Part shown: piece by piece, positions 1-6,406 of the stretch
Position numbering within the stretch: position 1 is the first letter of the stretch
Layout: every line of letters starts with the position of its first letter
DNA from: JBJENW01 sp051880395
GTDB lineage: Bacteria; Bacillota; Clostridia; Lachnospirales; Lachnospiraceae
NCBI GenBank assembly: GCA_051880395.1
Contig: JBJENW010000292.1
Location: 1-8,729 of the forward strand
DNA length: 8,729 nt
Direction of reading: 5' to 3'
Program-made: the position numbers and the translations under genes
Notes under the pieces: model-generated
Databases searched by the model: none
What the model saw: the letters and a program-made list of their open reading frames with translations, nothing else
What the model was told of the DNA's origin: nothing

Positions 1-6
1 GCAATC

Positions 7-1428
7 TCAGGTCATCCGGAGTTCATCTTTGGATAAGGGGTACTGAATAGTTACCTTTATTTTTATCTTTTTTGCTGCACTCCACTTTCCATAATAATTC
101 TTTCCTGTATTTGTATCATTGAAATATGCCCGCACACGCACATAACATGTTTTGTTATTCATGTTCTTTGCATTTATCTGTGCGGATGTTTTTGCTATTT
201 TCTTTGTCGTCTTTTTTGAAAAATTCGCATTTGTGGAATACTGCATCTCATATTTCGATATACCTGCTTGTGCATTCCAACTGGCTTTTATTGTTTCATT
301 CACCTGCTTCAATTTTAAACCTGATGTTTGTTTCGGCTTTACCACAACAGTTACATATTTTTCTATATCGCTGTCATCTACTGTTTTTACGCAAATTTTT
401 GCAACTCCCGGCTGTTTTGCTTTTATAATTCCTTCTTTTGTTACATCTACAATTTTTCCTGAACCACTCCATTCCAAAGCATCATTATCCACCGTTAAGT
501 CTGTTATCCACGCGTTAACCCGAGCTTTCGCTCCAACAGACAACTCTATTTTTTCCTTTTCAAGTTGTATACCTGACACAAGTGATTTTATTATGATACT
601 ATATTCTCCGGTCACATAGGAATTCTCTTTTGCTGGTGAAAGTTTGATGTAATAGGCATTCCCATTCACCAGCTTATAAATATATTTGTTTTGACTATCT
701 TTTTTTCTTATGGTTTCACACTCTATCATTTCCCCATTATCATCCATTAACTCCATTTGCAAATCATTTGTTACTTCCGTACGCAATACAATTTCATGCA
801 ATCCTGTGAATGGATATGTTTGAAAACAATAATAATCCGTATTCGAATCGCAAGTTAGAAACCCTTGAACCGGTTCCGTTTCTATCATCTTTGCGCTATT
901 TAAGCCATCATGATTTTCTGCATCCTCGATATCTACCTCTTCAAATGATGCTTGTATACTGTAATCACCCGTCCAAAGATCACATCCGAATGTACAATAT
1001 ACTCCAACATAATATGTACCTTTTCCAAGAGCTATTGTTTTCGTTTTTTTACTTTCTTCTTTGCAATAACATGTTTTATTCTCCTTGTTATAAATTTTAA
1101 ATCCAAGCGCATCGTCTGGATCTGAAATTGATACCGTTACATATCCATCTCTTGGAACTGTTATCTCATAATTCGCGAAAATAACATCATAGTGATATGG
1201 GTTATCCTCATCAACAGTTCCATCAACCCAATCATTTGTCAGCGGAAGTTCTATCACATTTTCTGCCGGATTATTCCATCCTGTTGCATTCTCTTTTTGT
1301 ACATCCACTTCACCACAATTCACCTGATCTTTACTCTGTACTTCCTGCGCGTATACACCCGTCGTCGGCATCGCCAACACCGCACTCATTGCAATTACTC
1401 CGATTTGTTTTAACATTCTTTTTTTCAT
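7..1428 (-). CDS. Exported multidomain surface protein: two PPC-like domains, Big2 and Fn3
   Basis: A complete 473-residue protein. Residues 1-27 form a Sec signal peptide (basic MKKR start, hydrophobic core, likely cleavage after VYA at 25-27). Residues about 57-162 and 168-283 look like two bacterial pre-peptidase C-terminal (PPC) beta domains, each with a 'GxYYVGVY' or 'GNAYYIKLSP' strand followed by 'TGDYSI' or 'TGEYSI'. Residues about 284-366 match a Big2 immunoglobulin-like domain (start 'GIQLEKEKIELSVG', then 'EGIIKAKQPGVAKI'). Residues about 368-460 match a fibronectin type III domain ('SWNAQAGISKYEMQYS', then 'YVRVRAYF', then 'GKWSAAKKIKI'). No catalytic domain, LPXTG motif or cell-wall-binding repeat is visible, so it is probably a secreted binding or structural protein held by partners. 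It is the last gene of the operon in this window. The ribosome binding site AAAGGA lies 10 bases upstream, slightly far. The domain calls are by eye; export is the surest part. Confidence 0.85.
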   Translation of the reverse strand: MKKRMLKQIGVIAMSAVLAMPTTGVYAQEVQSKDQVNCGEVDVQKENATGWNNPAENVIELPLTNDWVDGTVDEDNPYHYDVIFANYEITVPRDGYVTVSISDPDDALGFKIYNKENKTCYCKEESKKTKTIALGKGTYYVGVYCTFGCDLWTGDYSIQASFEEVDIEDAENHDGLNSAKMIETEPVQGFLTCDSNTDYYCFQTYPFTGLHEIVLRTEVTNDLQMELMDDNGEMIECETIRKKDSQNKYIYKLVNGNAYYIKLSPAKENSYVTGEYSIIIKSLVSGIQLEKEKIELSVGAKARVNAWITDLTVDNDALEWSGSGKIVDVTKEGIIKAKQPGVAKICVKTVDDSDIEKYVTVVVKPKQTSGLKLKQVNETIKASWNAQAGISKYEMQYSTNANFSKKTTKKIAKTSAQINAKNMNNKTCYVRVRAYFNDTNTGKNYYGKWSAAKKIKIKVTIQYPLSKDELRMT

Positions 1429-1445
1429 AAAAATTTTATCCTTTA

Positions 1446-1517
1446 TTATTGATTATATTTTGATTTTACCGTTAATGTGGTAGATTTTTTCCACCTATTG
1501 TAGTATTTTATTTTCAT
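1446..1517 (-). CDS. Possible small cationic peptide ORF (23 residues)
   Basis: A 23-codon ORF starting MKIKYYNRWKK and ending in TAA lies between the coiled-coil gene and the last operon gene. It has a clear Shine-Dalgarno AAGGAG (1527-1532) 9 bases before its ATG. The gaps are 25 bases to the gene before and 17 bases to the gene after, which fits the operon's spacing. The predicted peptide has six lysines and one arginine, no acidic residue, several aromatics, and no hydrophobic stretch long enough for a membrane segment or signal peptide. It could be a real small protein, a translated leader for the following gene, or the remnant of a lost gene. The same frame is open further upstream into the coiled-coil gene, so the ATG choice rests on the ribosome binding site alone. 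No family is recognised. Confidence 0.35.
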   Translation of the reverse strand: MKIKYYNRWKKSTTLTVKSKYNQ

Positions 1518-1542
1518 ACTGCATCGCTCCTTCTTAAAATTT

Positions 1543-2454
1543 TTAGTTAAATACTGGGTCATATGGGTCATATATTTCTTGAAAATCAGAAGGTTCTGCG
1601 ATATTACCATTTTGATCATAAAGATGGTAAATTTTTCCATCTGCTTGAACTTTTCCGTCTTGAGCTGGTGTTTCAGGTTGTGGTGCTGGAGCTGAATCCG
1701 GCGCTGGTGTTTCAGGCTGTGGCGCAGTATCTACGCTATTTCCACTATTTGTATTCGTGCTATTTGTCTGGTTATTTGCTGCTTCTGCGACCTGTCTTTC
1801 TCTTTCAGCTTCAGCCTCTGCTTCCTCCTGGGCTTTTCTGGCAGCTTCTGCGGCTGCAGCTTCTTCCGCCGCTTTTCTTTCTGCTTCTTCTTTTGCCTTT
1901 TTCGCTGCTTTTTCTTCTTCCTTAATCTGCGTCAGTCTATCAGTATCCTGTTTCAATCGCTGCTCGATTTCTATCAGATAGCTGTCTAATGTCTCTTTTT
2001 CCAGCGTTGTTTCTCCTTCCTCCTGCAGCATTGTTTGAAATGCTTTCAGCTCTGTTTTATTCTTCTTCAACGCCTTCTTATCCTTGATTTTTTCAACAGA
2101 ATCAAGTTTCAGCTTTTCAAACTGTTCGTCGTACTCCTCTTTCATCTCTTTTCGCATCTGAGCAAGAATTTCGTTCTTTTTTTTTCGAACACTGTCATAC
2201 TGCTCTTTGTCTTTTGCATAATCATTCCGTTGTTCTAGAAATTGCCCTAGCAGTTGGCACTTTTTGTCATGATCTGTTTCTTTTTGAAACTCCTGTAGTG
2301 CCTTGTCTGCCTCTGCCTGCTCCTGTTCAATCGTCTGTTCCACCTGATACTGTGCATACGCATGATACCCTGCTCCACCTGCCAGTGTTAGTGCCACGAT
2401 ACTGATTGCACCTGCGAAAACCTTTTTTGCATTTTTACTGCTTCTATCCGTCAT
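1543..2454 (-). CDS. Membrane-anchored or exported coiled-coil protein with proline-rich tail (TolA-like composition)
   Basis: A 303-residue protein of unknown function. Residues 1-11 are polar and basic and residues 12-34 are hydrophobic, giving either an N-in single membrane anchor or a signal peptide cleaved after AYA (32-34). Residues about 35-225 are almost entirely charged and helix-forming, rich in Glu, Lys, Gln and Ala, ending in an Ala/Glu/Lys block (about 175-226) of the kind seen in TolA stalks. A Ser/Thr/Asn linker (227-242) follows. Next is a proline-rich segment with two copies of PQPETPA (245-251 and 258-264). A short C-terminal piece (267-303) contains DGKIYHLYDQNGN and ends YDPYDPVFN. 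The predicted form is a long extracellular rod or stalk. The ribosome binding site AAAGGAG is 7 bases upstream, and the gene starts 18 bases after the preceding gene. The TolA resemblance may be compositional only. Confidence 0.85.
   Translation of the reverse strand: MTDRSSKNAKKVFAGAISIVALTLAGGAGYHAYAQYQVEQTIEQEQAEADKALQEFQKETDHDKKCQLLGQFLEQRNDYAKDKEQYDSVRKKKNEILAQMRKEMKEEYDEQFEKLKLDSVEKIKDKKALKKNKTELKAFQTMLQEEGETTLEKETLDSYLIEIEQRLKQDTDRLTQIKEEEKAAKKAKEEAERKAAEEAAAAEAARKAQEEAEAEAERERQVAEAANNQTNSTNTNSGNSVDTAPQPETPAPDSAPAPQPETPAQDGKVQADGKIYHLYDQNGNIAEPSDFQEIYDPYDPVFN
1664..1725 (-). repeat. Two-copy tandem repeat encoding PQPETPA in the coiled-coil gene
   Basis: A 23-base unit occurs at 1664-1686 and again at 1703-1725, offset by 39 bases (13 codons). 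The copies differ at only two positions, both silent third-position T/C changes. The repeat encodes the two PQPETPA segments near the C terminus. Such units often change copy number by slippage or recombination, but only two copies are present here. Confidence 0.7.
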
Positions 2455-2472
2455 ACATTTTCTCCTTTAGAT

Positions 2473-3489
2473 TTATTGATACTGAAAATACAACACTTCC
2501 GGTGCAAAATCCGTCACAGCATCCAGATGACTCTCCCCACCGTCATATCCATCCGGATCATACTCCATCACATGGTCCACACCGATTGCAAAATAGGTAT
2601 CCTTTGCCAACGCATCAAACTTCGGATTATCCACGTACCAGACGCGGTCTCCACGCTTTGTGATCTTATGTGCCCGTTTTTTTGCATCCCACAGGAAACA
2701 ATGATTTTGGATCTCGTTTTCCAGGTCGATCACATTTGTGGTTGACACACGCGAATATCCATAAATATTGTTTGTCTTCGCGATGACCGTTCCATTTTTA
2801 TCATACTGACAGATCCAGAAGGAATACGCATTGTATGGCTTTTTTAACATACTTTTGTTCAACGTAAGTTTCGTTCCTTTCGGAATCATTGTGACTTTTT
2901 TTCCGCCGATTTTTTTCGTGCTTGTCTTTTTTCCTTCCGGAAGCTGAAACTTAGGCTGGATTTTCTTTTTTGTAGTACATTTCCATTTGGATATATTTTT
3001 CAAATATACAATCTCTGCGACTTTATTCTTCTTGTCTATGTAAAAGCGAAGATTGTATGTTCCACCATTTTTATAGGTGTACTCATAATAATAGCTCCAG
3101 TTTTTCACTGTATTTGGCATATACTGCTGTTCCTCGTATGCAAAATGCTGATAAAAAGAATCCTTTGTATTGATCTTGTTTTTTGCCGTTTTTCCATATT
3201 TTTTTACGACTGCTGATGCGGTACTGTTTATGGTAATTCCTCGTTTTGTACGGATTTTTTCTTCCTGTGGATTTTCTCTGTTACATTCCAGATAGTTCCA
3301 GGTATAACCCATTGAGTTCCAACTGTCTACCAGGTTATAGTTATAACTGCCTGTCTTGTATTGAAAATCTGCTTTTCCCAGCTTTGCCGGTTTTGCAGCT
3401 GCTGCTACGGATTCGCAGGGAATCATACTTGTGATCATAACCATCACCAATAATACGATTCCAATCGTTTGTTTTTTTATTTTTTTCAT
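2473..3489 (-). CDS. Exported protein of unrecognised family, paralogue A
   Basis: A 338-residue exported protein when started at the ATG at 3489. That start has AAAAGGAG 7 bases upstream; an in-frame ATG ten codons earlier has no comparable site and would spoil the signal peptide. Residues 1 to about 30 are a signal peptide (MKKIKK start, cleavage near SVAAAA). The mature part aligns by eye with the next gene upstream: 'TKRGITINSTA...VVKKYG' (81-99), 'LRFYIDKKNKVAEIVYLKNIS', a basic stretch 'LPEGKK..TKKIGGKKV' followed by 'PKGTKLTL', 'YFAIGVD', and a conserved C-terminal end 'EVLYFQYQ'. It is rich in Lys, Tyr and Asn. The RGIxxxST...V..YG segment recalls the small alpha/beta modules of BamE/SmpA-like proteins, but that is speculative. 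No enzyme motif is seen. It starts 33 bases after the paralogue and ends 18 bases before the coiled-coil gene. Confidence 0.88.
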   Translation of the reverse strand: MKKIKKQTIGIVLLVMVMITSMIPCESVAAAAKPAKLGKADFQYKTGSYNYNLVDSWNSMGYTWNYLECNRENPQEEKIRTKRGITINSTASAVVKKYGKTAKNKINTKDSFYQHFAYEEQQYMPNTVKNWSYYYEYTYKNGGTYNLRFYIDKKNKVAEIVYLKNISKWKCTTKKKIQPKFQLPEGKKTSTKKIGGKKVTMIPKGTKLTLNKSMLKKPYNAYSFWICQYDKNGTVIAKTNNIYGYSRVSTTNVIDLENEIQNHCFLWDAKKRAHKITKRGDRVWYVDNPKFDALAKDTYFAIGVDHVMEYDPDGYDGGESHLDAVTDFAPEVLYFQYQ

Positions 3490-3496
3490 AATAACG

Positions 3497-3504
3497 CTCC
3501 TTTT
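3497..3504 (-). promoter_or_regulatory. Ribosome binding site fixing the start of paralogue A
   Basis: AAAAGGAG on the minus strand ends 7 bases before the ATG at 3489. It lies inside the ten extra codons of the longer reading frame, so it marks the internal ATG (MKKIKK) as the real start. Confidence 0.8.
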
Positions 3505-3522
3505 CTTTTCCCAATTCATCCA

Positions 3523-4482
3523 TTACTGAAACCGAAAATACAGAATGTCTGGTCCGTAGGTGCTTTGATTCGGTATGTCTGTGCGAATGGCAAAATAGAC
3601 ATACTTTCCAGGTTTTTTCGGGTTTACGGTCTTTGGTTTCGTTGTCACTTCCGTTCGGTATTTTTTCTTTGGATCGAATACCCTGCTTTCTTTGACCATC
3701 TGATCTATGTCATAGACTTTTGTCTTTGCAGTGATCTTCTCAAACTTATACATGTCAGATATTTTATCTCCATACGAATCAAACTGCTGCAGATCTGTCT
3801 GGAAATACTGATTTTTCTGTTTTGGTGTCAAAACCAGTTTTGTTCCGTGAGGCAAGATATTGACTGTTTTTCCCGCTATCTTCTTCGTTATCATCTTTTT
3901 TCCCTTCGGCAGTTTAACGCTGACGTTCACCGATTTCGTTTTCTTTGCAAACGTAAGGGATGACAGATTTGTGATAAAAATGATATCCGACACTTTTTCA
4001 TCTGACTTATCAATATAAAACCGCATCTTGTACTCGTTTTTTCCCTGTTTCAGTGTATACTGAAAATAATAGGTATTCTGCTTTGTGATGTTAAATCCCA
4101 GATTATTTTGCTCCATATAGGAATGAAATTTTTCTCCTGCCACATAATTCTGTTTTTTTGCTGTTCCATATGCTTCAAGCACCTGATCAGCTGTACTGTT
4201 TAATGTGATCCCCCGCTTGGTTTTTATGATCTTCGAACAGGTACCATCTGTACTTGCAGAACAGCGAAATGGTTGTTTTGTTTTTGCGTAATATTTGCTT
4301 ACCCACTGATAATCTAAGACTTCATAGCGTGTGGAACAAACTATTTTGGTACATTCAAAATCCTCCTTCGTCAATTTTTTTGCCGTTGTTGCAGCCGATA
4401 CGCTTCCCACCGGCATTGCTGCTAAAAACAGCAACAAGCTTAGAAGCAAGGCTCCCATTTGTTTCATCCGTCTCTTTTTCAT
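3523..4482 (-). CDS. Exported protein of unrecognised family, paralogue B; first gene of the envelope operon
   Basis: A 319-residue exported protein. Residues 1-30 are a classical signal peptide (MKKRRMKQMG, a leucine-rich core, cleavage after SVSA). The ribosome binding site AAGGAG is 8 bases upstream. The mature protein is a diverged copy of the next gene: 'KTKRGITLNSTADQVLEAYG' (87-106), 'MRFYIDKSDEKVSDIIFITNLS', 'LPKGKKMITKKIAGKTV' then 'PHGTKLVL', 'YFAIRTD', and the C-terminal 'DILYFRFQ'. The similarity runs the length of both proteins, so this is an ancient tandem duplication rather than one shared domain. The N-terminal mature region holds four cysteines (44, 49, 74, 82) that paralogue A does not keep, perhaps disulfides. 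No anchor motif or catalytic motif is visible. The function is unknown; a secreted or surface role is inferred from the signal peptide and operon. Confidence 0.88.
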   Translation of the reverse strand: MKKRRMKQMGALLLSLLLFLAAMPVGSVSAATTAKKLTKEDFECTKIVCSTRYEVLDYQWVSKYYAKTKQPFRCSASTDGTCSKIIKTKRGITLNSTADQVLEAYGTAKKQNYVAGEKFHSYMEQNNLGFNITKQNTYYFQYTLKQGKNEYKMRFYIDKSDEKVSDIIFITNLSSLTFAKKTKSVNVSVKLPKGKKMITKKIAGKTVNILPHGTKLVLTPKQKNQYFQTDLQQFDSYGDKISDMYKFEKITAKTKVYDIDQMVKESRVFDPKKKYRTEVTTKPKTVNPKKPGKYVYFAIRTDIPNQSTYGPDILYFRFQ

Positions 4483-4642
4483 AATTTTTTCTCCTTCTTT
4501 TCTTAAATTTGTTTATGTAAAAATATACTGTCCTTGTGGGTTACTTTTTTCCCCTTTCTGTTTTTTACCATTGATAGTCCCTCTCATGCCCCGCCCATTC
4601 CCATTTTTACTTCTGTCTCGCAAATACAAATGAGACAGTGCA
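4483..4642 (-). other. Leader region between the XRE regulator and the envelope operon
   Basis: This is a 160-base non-coding gap, the longest spacer in front of the four-gene operon, so the operon promoter would be expected here. A TATATT hexamer occurs on the minus strand near 4528-4533 but has no acceptable -35 at 16-18 bases. A promoter is therefore likely but not located. There is no intrinsic terminator between the XRE gene and the operon, so read-through from the XRE gene is also possible. The inverted repeat at 4613-4638 lies in this leader. Confidence 0.4.
4613..4638. repeat. Inverted repeat CTGTCTC-N12-GAGACAG, possible operator
   Basis: A perfect 7-base dyad (4613-4619 and 4632-4638) with a 12-base spacer lies 5 bases beyond the XRE stop codon and upstream of the envelope operon. 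It has no following T-run on either strand, so it is not a standard intrinsic terminator. It may be a binding site for the adjacent XRE protein or another dimeric regulator, or an RNA hairpin at the end of the XRE message. Only the symmetry is seen; the function is inferred. Confidence 0.5.
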
Positions 4643-4948
4643 CTAGAAAACATTACTCCTGTCATACGCATTTTTTGCGACGTCGAGCATATTTTGAATC
4701 TCTTCACGCACGATTTTACGCACTTCCTCATCGGATTTTTTCACCCGTTTTGTATTCTCTCTGCCGAATAATTCATCGATTGTCACCTCGAAAATGTCTG
4801 CCAGTTTGGGAAGCAGCTCTACGGACGGGTCTGCCTCCATATGTTCCCAGCGAGAGACTGCCTGAGGCACTACTTTGAGCGCTTCTGCCAGATCACGCTG
4901 TGTCAATCCACTTTTTATCCTCAGTTCTCTTATTTTTTCCCCGATCAT
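4643..4948 (-). CDS. XRE-family helix-turn-helix transcriptional regulator
   Basis: A 101-residue DNA-binding protein. Residues about 4-62 form a Cro/C1-type HTH domain: 'IRELRIKSGLTQRDLAEAL' includes the first helices, 'VVPQAVSRWEH' is the recognition helix region, and 'LLPKLADIFEVTIDELFG' is the hallmark closing segment. The remaining 39 residues are charged and probably helical, ending in DRSNVF, and may mediate dimer contacts; no known ligand domain is present. The ATG at 4948 is chosen because it has an excellent Shine-Dalgarno AGGAGGAG 5 bases upstream. An in-frame ATG 20 codons earlier (5008) starts right beside the candidate -10 box and would add a non-homologous tail. It sits just upstream of the envelope operon in the same direction, so control of that operon or of itself is plausible but unproven. 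Confidence 0.92.
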   Translation of the reverse strand: MIGEKIRELRIKSGLTQRDLAEALKVVPQAVSRWEHMEADPSVELLPKLADIFEVTIDELFGRENTKRVKKSDEEVRKIVREEIQNMLDVAKNAYDRSNVF

Positions 4949-4953
4949 TACCG

Positions 4954-4961
4954 CTCCTCCT
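4954..4961 (-). promoter_or_regulatory. Strong ribosome binding site fixing the XRE start
   Basis: AGGAGGAG on the minus strand is followed by 5 bases and the ATG at 4948. It decides for the 101-residue form over the 121-residue reading. Confidence 0.85.
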
Positions 4962-5008
4962 CTGTGTCCCATGTATCTAAAAAAACGCTGTGTTTTGTGC
5001 ATACACAT

Positions 5009-5020
5009 CTATTATAATAG
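5009..5020 (-). promoter_or_regulatory. Palindrome over a TATAAT hexamer upstream of the XRE gene
   Basis: CTATTATAATAG is a perfect 12-base palindrome. It carries a consensus -10 hexamer on the minus strand at 5011-5016, which would place a start site near 5004 and give the XRE gene a leader of about 55 bases. No good -35 box lies 16-18 bases upstream (ACCCGT at 17), so the promoter would need activation, or the match is chance in AT-rich DNA. If real, the palindrome would be well placed for autorepression. Confidence 0.35.
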
Positions 5021-5157
5021 GTCAAAAAGTTACACGGGTTAACCGTTCGTGGGATTTTGTAATCATTTGTGGAACCGAAAAAACCGTTTCTCCTTTCGAC
5101 AGTATGTATTCTATCAAAGGGGTACACGTTTATTATCCGCATCCCGCTCATTGTATG

Positions 5158-5202
5158 AAAAAGAGCACTCAAAACACTGTATTTTGTGTCTTGAGTGCTC
5201 TT
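5158..5202 (-). terminator. Intrinsic terminator of the cyclase-WYL unit
   Basis: A perfect 12-base inverted repeat pairs AAGAGCACTCAA (5161-5172) with TTGAGTGCTCTT (5191-5202). Inside it, ACAC (5174-5177) pairs with GTGT (5186-5189) after one mismatch, leaving an 8-base loop. On the minus strand the stem runs into a short run of five Ts before CATAC. It begins one base after the WYL stop codon. The T-run is short, but the position and stem strength make a minus-strand terminator the best reading. Confidence 0.85.
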
Positions 5203-5203
5203 C

Positions 5204-6370
5204 TCACTCTCTATTCCAATACTCTTCAAACTCTTTTTTCAGACCATCTTCTACTATTTTTTTATACTTCGGCGGACCGATAATTTTTACCCGATCGATA
5301 TACTGGCGCACAAATACCTGCATTGCACTTGGCACACACCGCACCCGCACATCTACCGTTTCTTCGCTCGTATCCTTTCCCCACACCTGCCAGCTGTTTC
5401 CAAACACATCCTGCAAAAATGTCATGCTGGCATTCGGTTTGTTGGGAATTTTTGTCACACGCAGGATAAAATTAACCGGTGTGTTTCCCGGTGCATCATA
5501 ATACATGTACGGATGCTCTAGGAGATATTGGGAAAGTGCATCTCGATCCATGCCAACCGGCATAGTTCGTTTCTCTTGGAGATTTTCCTTTAAAATCTCT
5601 AAATCCGTCATCAAATCGATGCGAAAATGAAACCATTTTTCATATCCGGCAAACAGACAGATCAGGTAATACCGCTGATCTACAACACAGATCTGAATCG
5701 GCTGTACCGTAAATGTATTCACAGAATTGAGTTCCCTGACCTTCTCCCCTTCCTCCTTGCCATCTACCAGCTCTCCTCCATACCCGTTAAATACAAAGTG
5801 TACCGGCTTTTGCTGTGCGATCGCCTGATGCAGAAGCACCAGATTTTTCTGTGTCATCGCGTTTGCCGTATAGTGCTGATATGGAATTTGCTCTGTGTAG
5901 TTCAACTGACTGCGGCAGGAAATGGAAGCGAGACTTTTCAGCTTTTTTAGCAGTGTTGTCACCTGATCGGTCGTATGCATACTCGAAAACATAACGTCTT
6001 CGATCAGCCACTGGATTTCCTCATCTGTCAATCCAGTTTCGTCCTTTGTCGAATCATAATAATAATCATAGGTATAAACCGTTTGTTTCTCTTCCTCTCC
6101 TTCTTCCTTTTTCGCCTGCCAGTTCTTTCGTGTCGCCTGCTTACAACAGATGCACGTTTCCCAAACCTGTAGGGCATCTAAAATACTTTTTACGGTATCC
6201 CTCCCGCACTCTAATCCATAGGACGACTGGCACAATTTTTCTACCAACCCATTGATGGAAATTGGATGGGAAGCATCCGTCTGCGTTTTTAAAATTTTTT
6301 GTACCGCCAGTGTGGCAAGTTTGATATTTACACGGGATTTCCGTTTCGTCGGTTTCTTTTCCTCCATCAT
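5204..6370 (-). CDS. WYL-domain transcriptional regulator
   Basis: A 388-residue cytoplasmic regulator. Residues about 18-70 look like a winged-helix DNA-binding domain ('LATLAVQKILK...ISINGLVEKL...GRDTVKSILDAL'). An acidic/basic linker (about 86-96, rich in Glu and Lys) follows. Residues about 170-255 form the WYL domain, with the signature read here as 'RYYLICLFAG' followed by 'FHFRIDLM', where Tyr replaces the usual Trp. The C-terminal part (about 297-375, 'FILRVTKIPN...VDVRVRCVPSAMQVFVRQYIDRVKIIGP') matches the C-terminal extension of this family. WYL proteins sense ligands, often nucleic acids or nucleotides, and act as repressors or activators. Here the ligand is unknown. The start has GGAG 6 bases upstream; a second ATG follows directly. 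It lies 63 bases after the cyclase and no clear promoter is seen in the gap, so co-transcription with the cyclase is likely. Confidence 0.9.
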   Translation of the reverse strand: MMEEKKPTKRKSRVNIKLATLAVQKILKTQTDASHPISINGLVEKLCQSSYGLECGRDTVKSILDALQVWETCICCKQATRKNWQAKKEEGEEEKQTVYTYDYYYDSTKDETGLTDEEIQWLIEDVMFSSMHTTDQVTTLLKKLKSLASISCRSQLNYTEQIPYQHYTANAMTQKNLVLLHQAIAQQKPVHFVFNGYGGELVDGKEEGEKVRELNSVNTFTVQPIQICVVDQRYYLICLFAGYEKWFHFRIDLMTDLEILKENLQEKRTMPVGMDRDALSQYLLEHPYMYYDAPGNTPVNFILRVTKIPNKPNASMTFLQDVFGNSWQVWGKDTSEETVDVRVRCVPSAMQVFVRQYIDRVKIIGPPKYKKIVEDGLKKEFEEYWNRE

Positions 6371-6406
6371 TCATTTCTCCAGTTTTTCCACTCTGTCCTC
6401 TTATCA

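Noticed and set aside
7..30. KDEL near the C terminus of the PPC/Big2/Fn3 protein
   Set aside because: The eukaryotic retention signal has no meaning in a bacterium and it is not at the extreme C terminus.
152..619. 155-residue plus-strand open frame antisense to the PPC/Big2/Fn3 gene
   Set aside because: It is a shadow of the real gene, with no start signal and no recognisable domain; the minus-strand protein has clear domains.
1452..1457. TATAAT hexamer upstream of the last operon gene as an internal promoter
   Set aside because: No acceptable -35 lies 16-18 bases upstream, and the hexamer falls in very AT-rich DNA within the small ORF, so chance is likely.
3469..3963. 164-residue plus-strand open frame
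   Set aside because: It lies antisense to the paralogue genes, has no ribosome binding site, and its Phe/Leu/Cys-rich translation is what lysine- and glutamate-rich genes give on the opposite strand.
4513..4731. 72-residue minus-strand frame overlapping the XRE gene end
   Set aside because: It starts inside the XRE coding sequence in another frame, without a Shine-Dalgarno sequence. Its translation is low-complexity Gly/Lys/Arg.
5035..5046. GGTTAACC palindrome upstream of the XRE gene
   Set aside because: Only 8 bases are symmetric, with no repeat or neighbouring signal to give it meaning.
4948..5229. 93-residue minus-strand frame between the WYL and XRE genes
   Set aside because: It begins inside the WYL gene, runs through the terminator hairpin, has no ribosome binding site and no recognisable motif.
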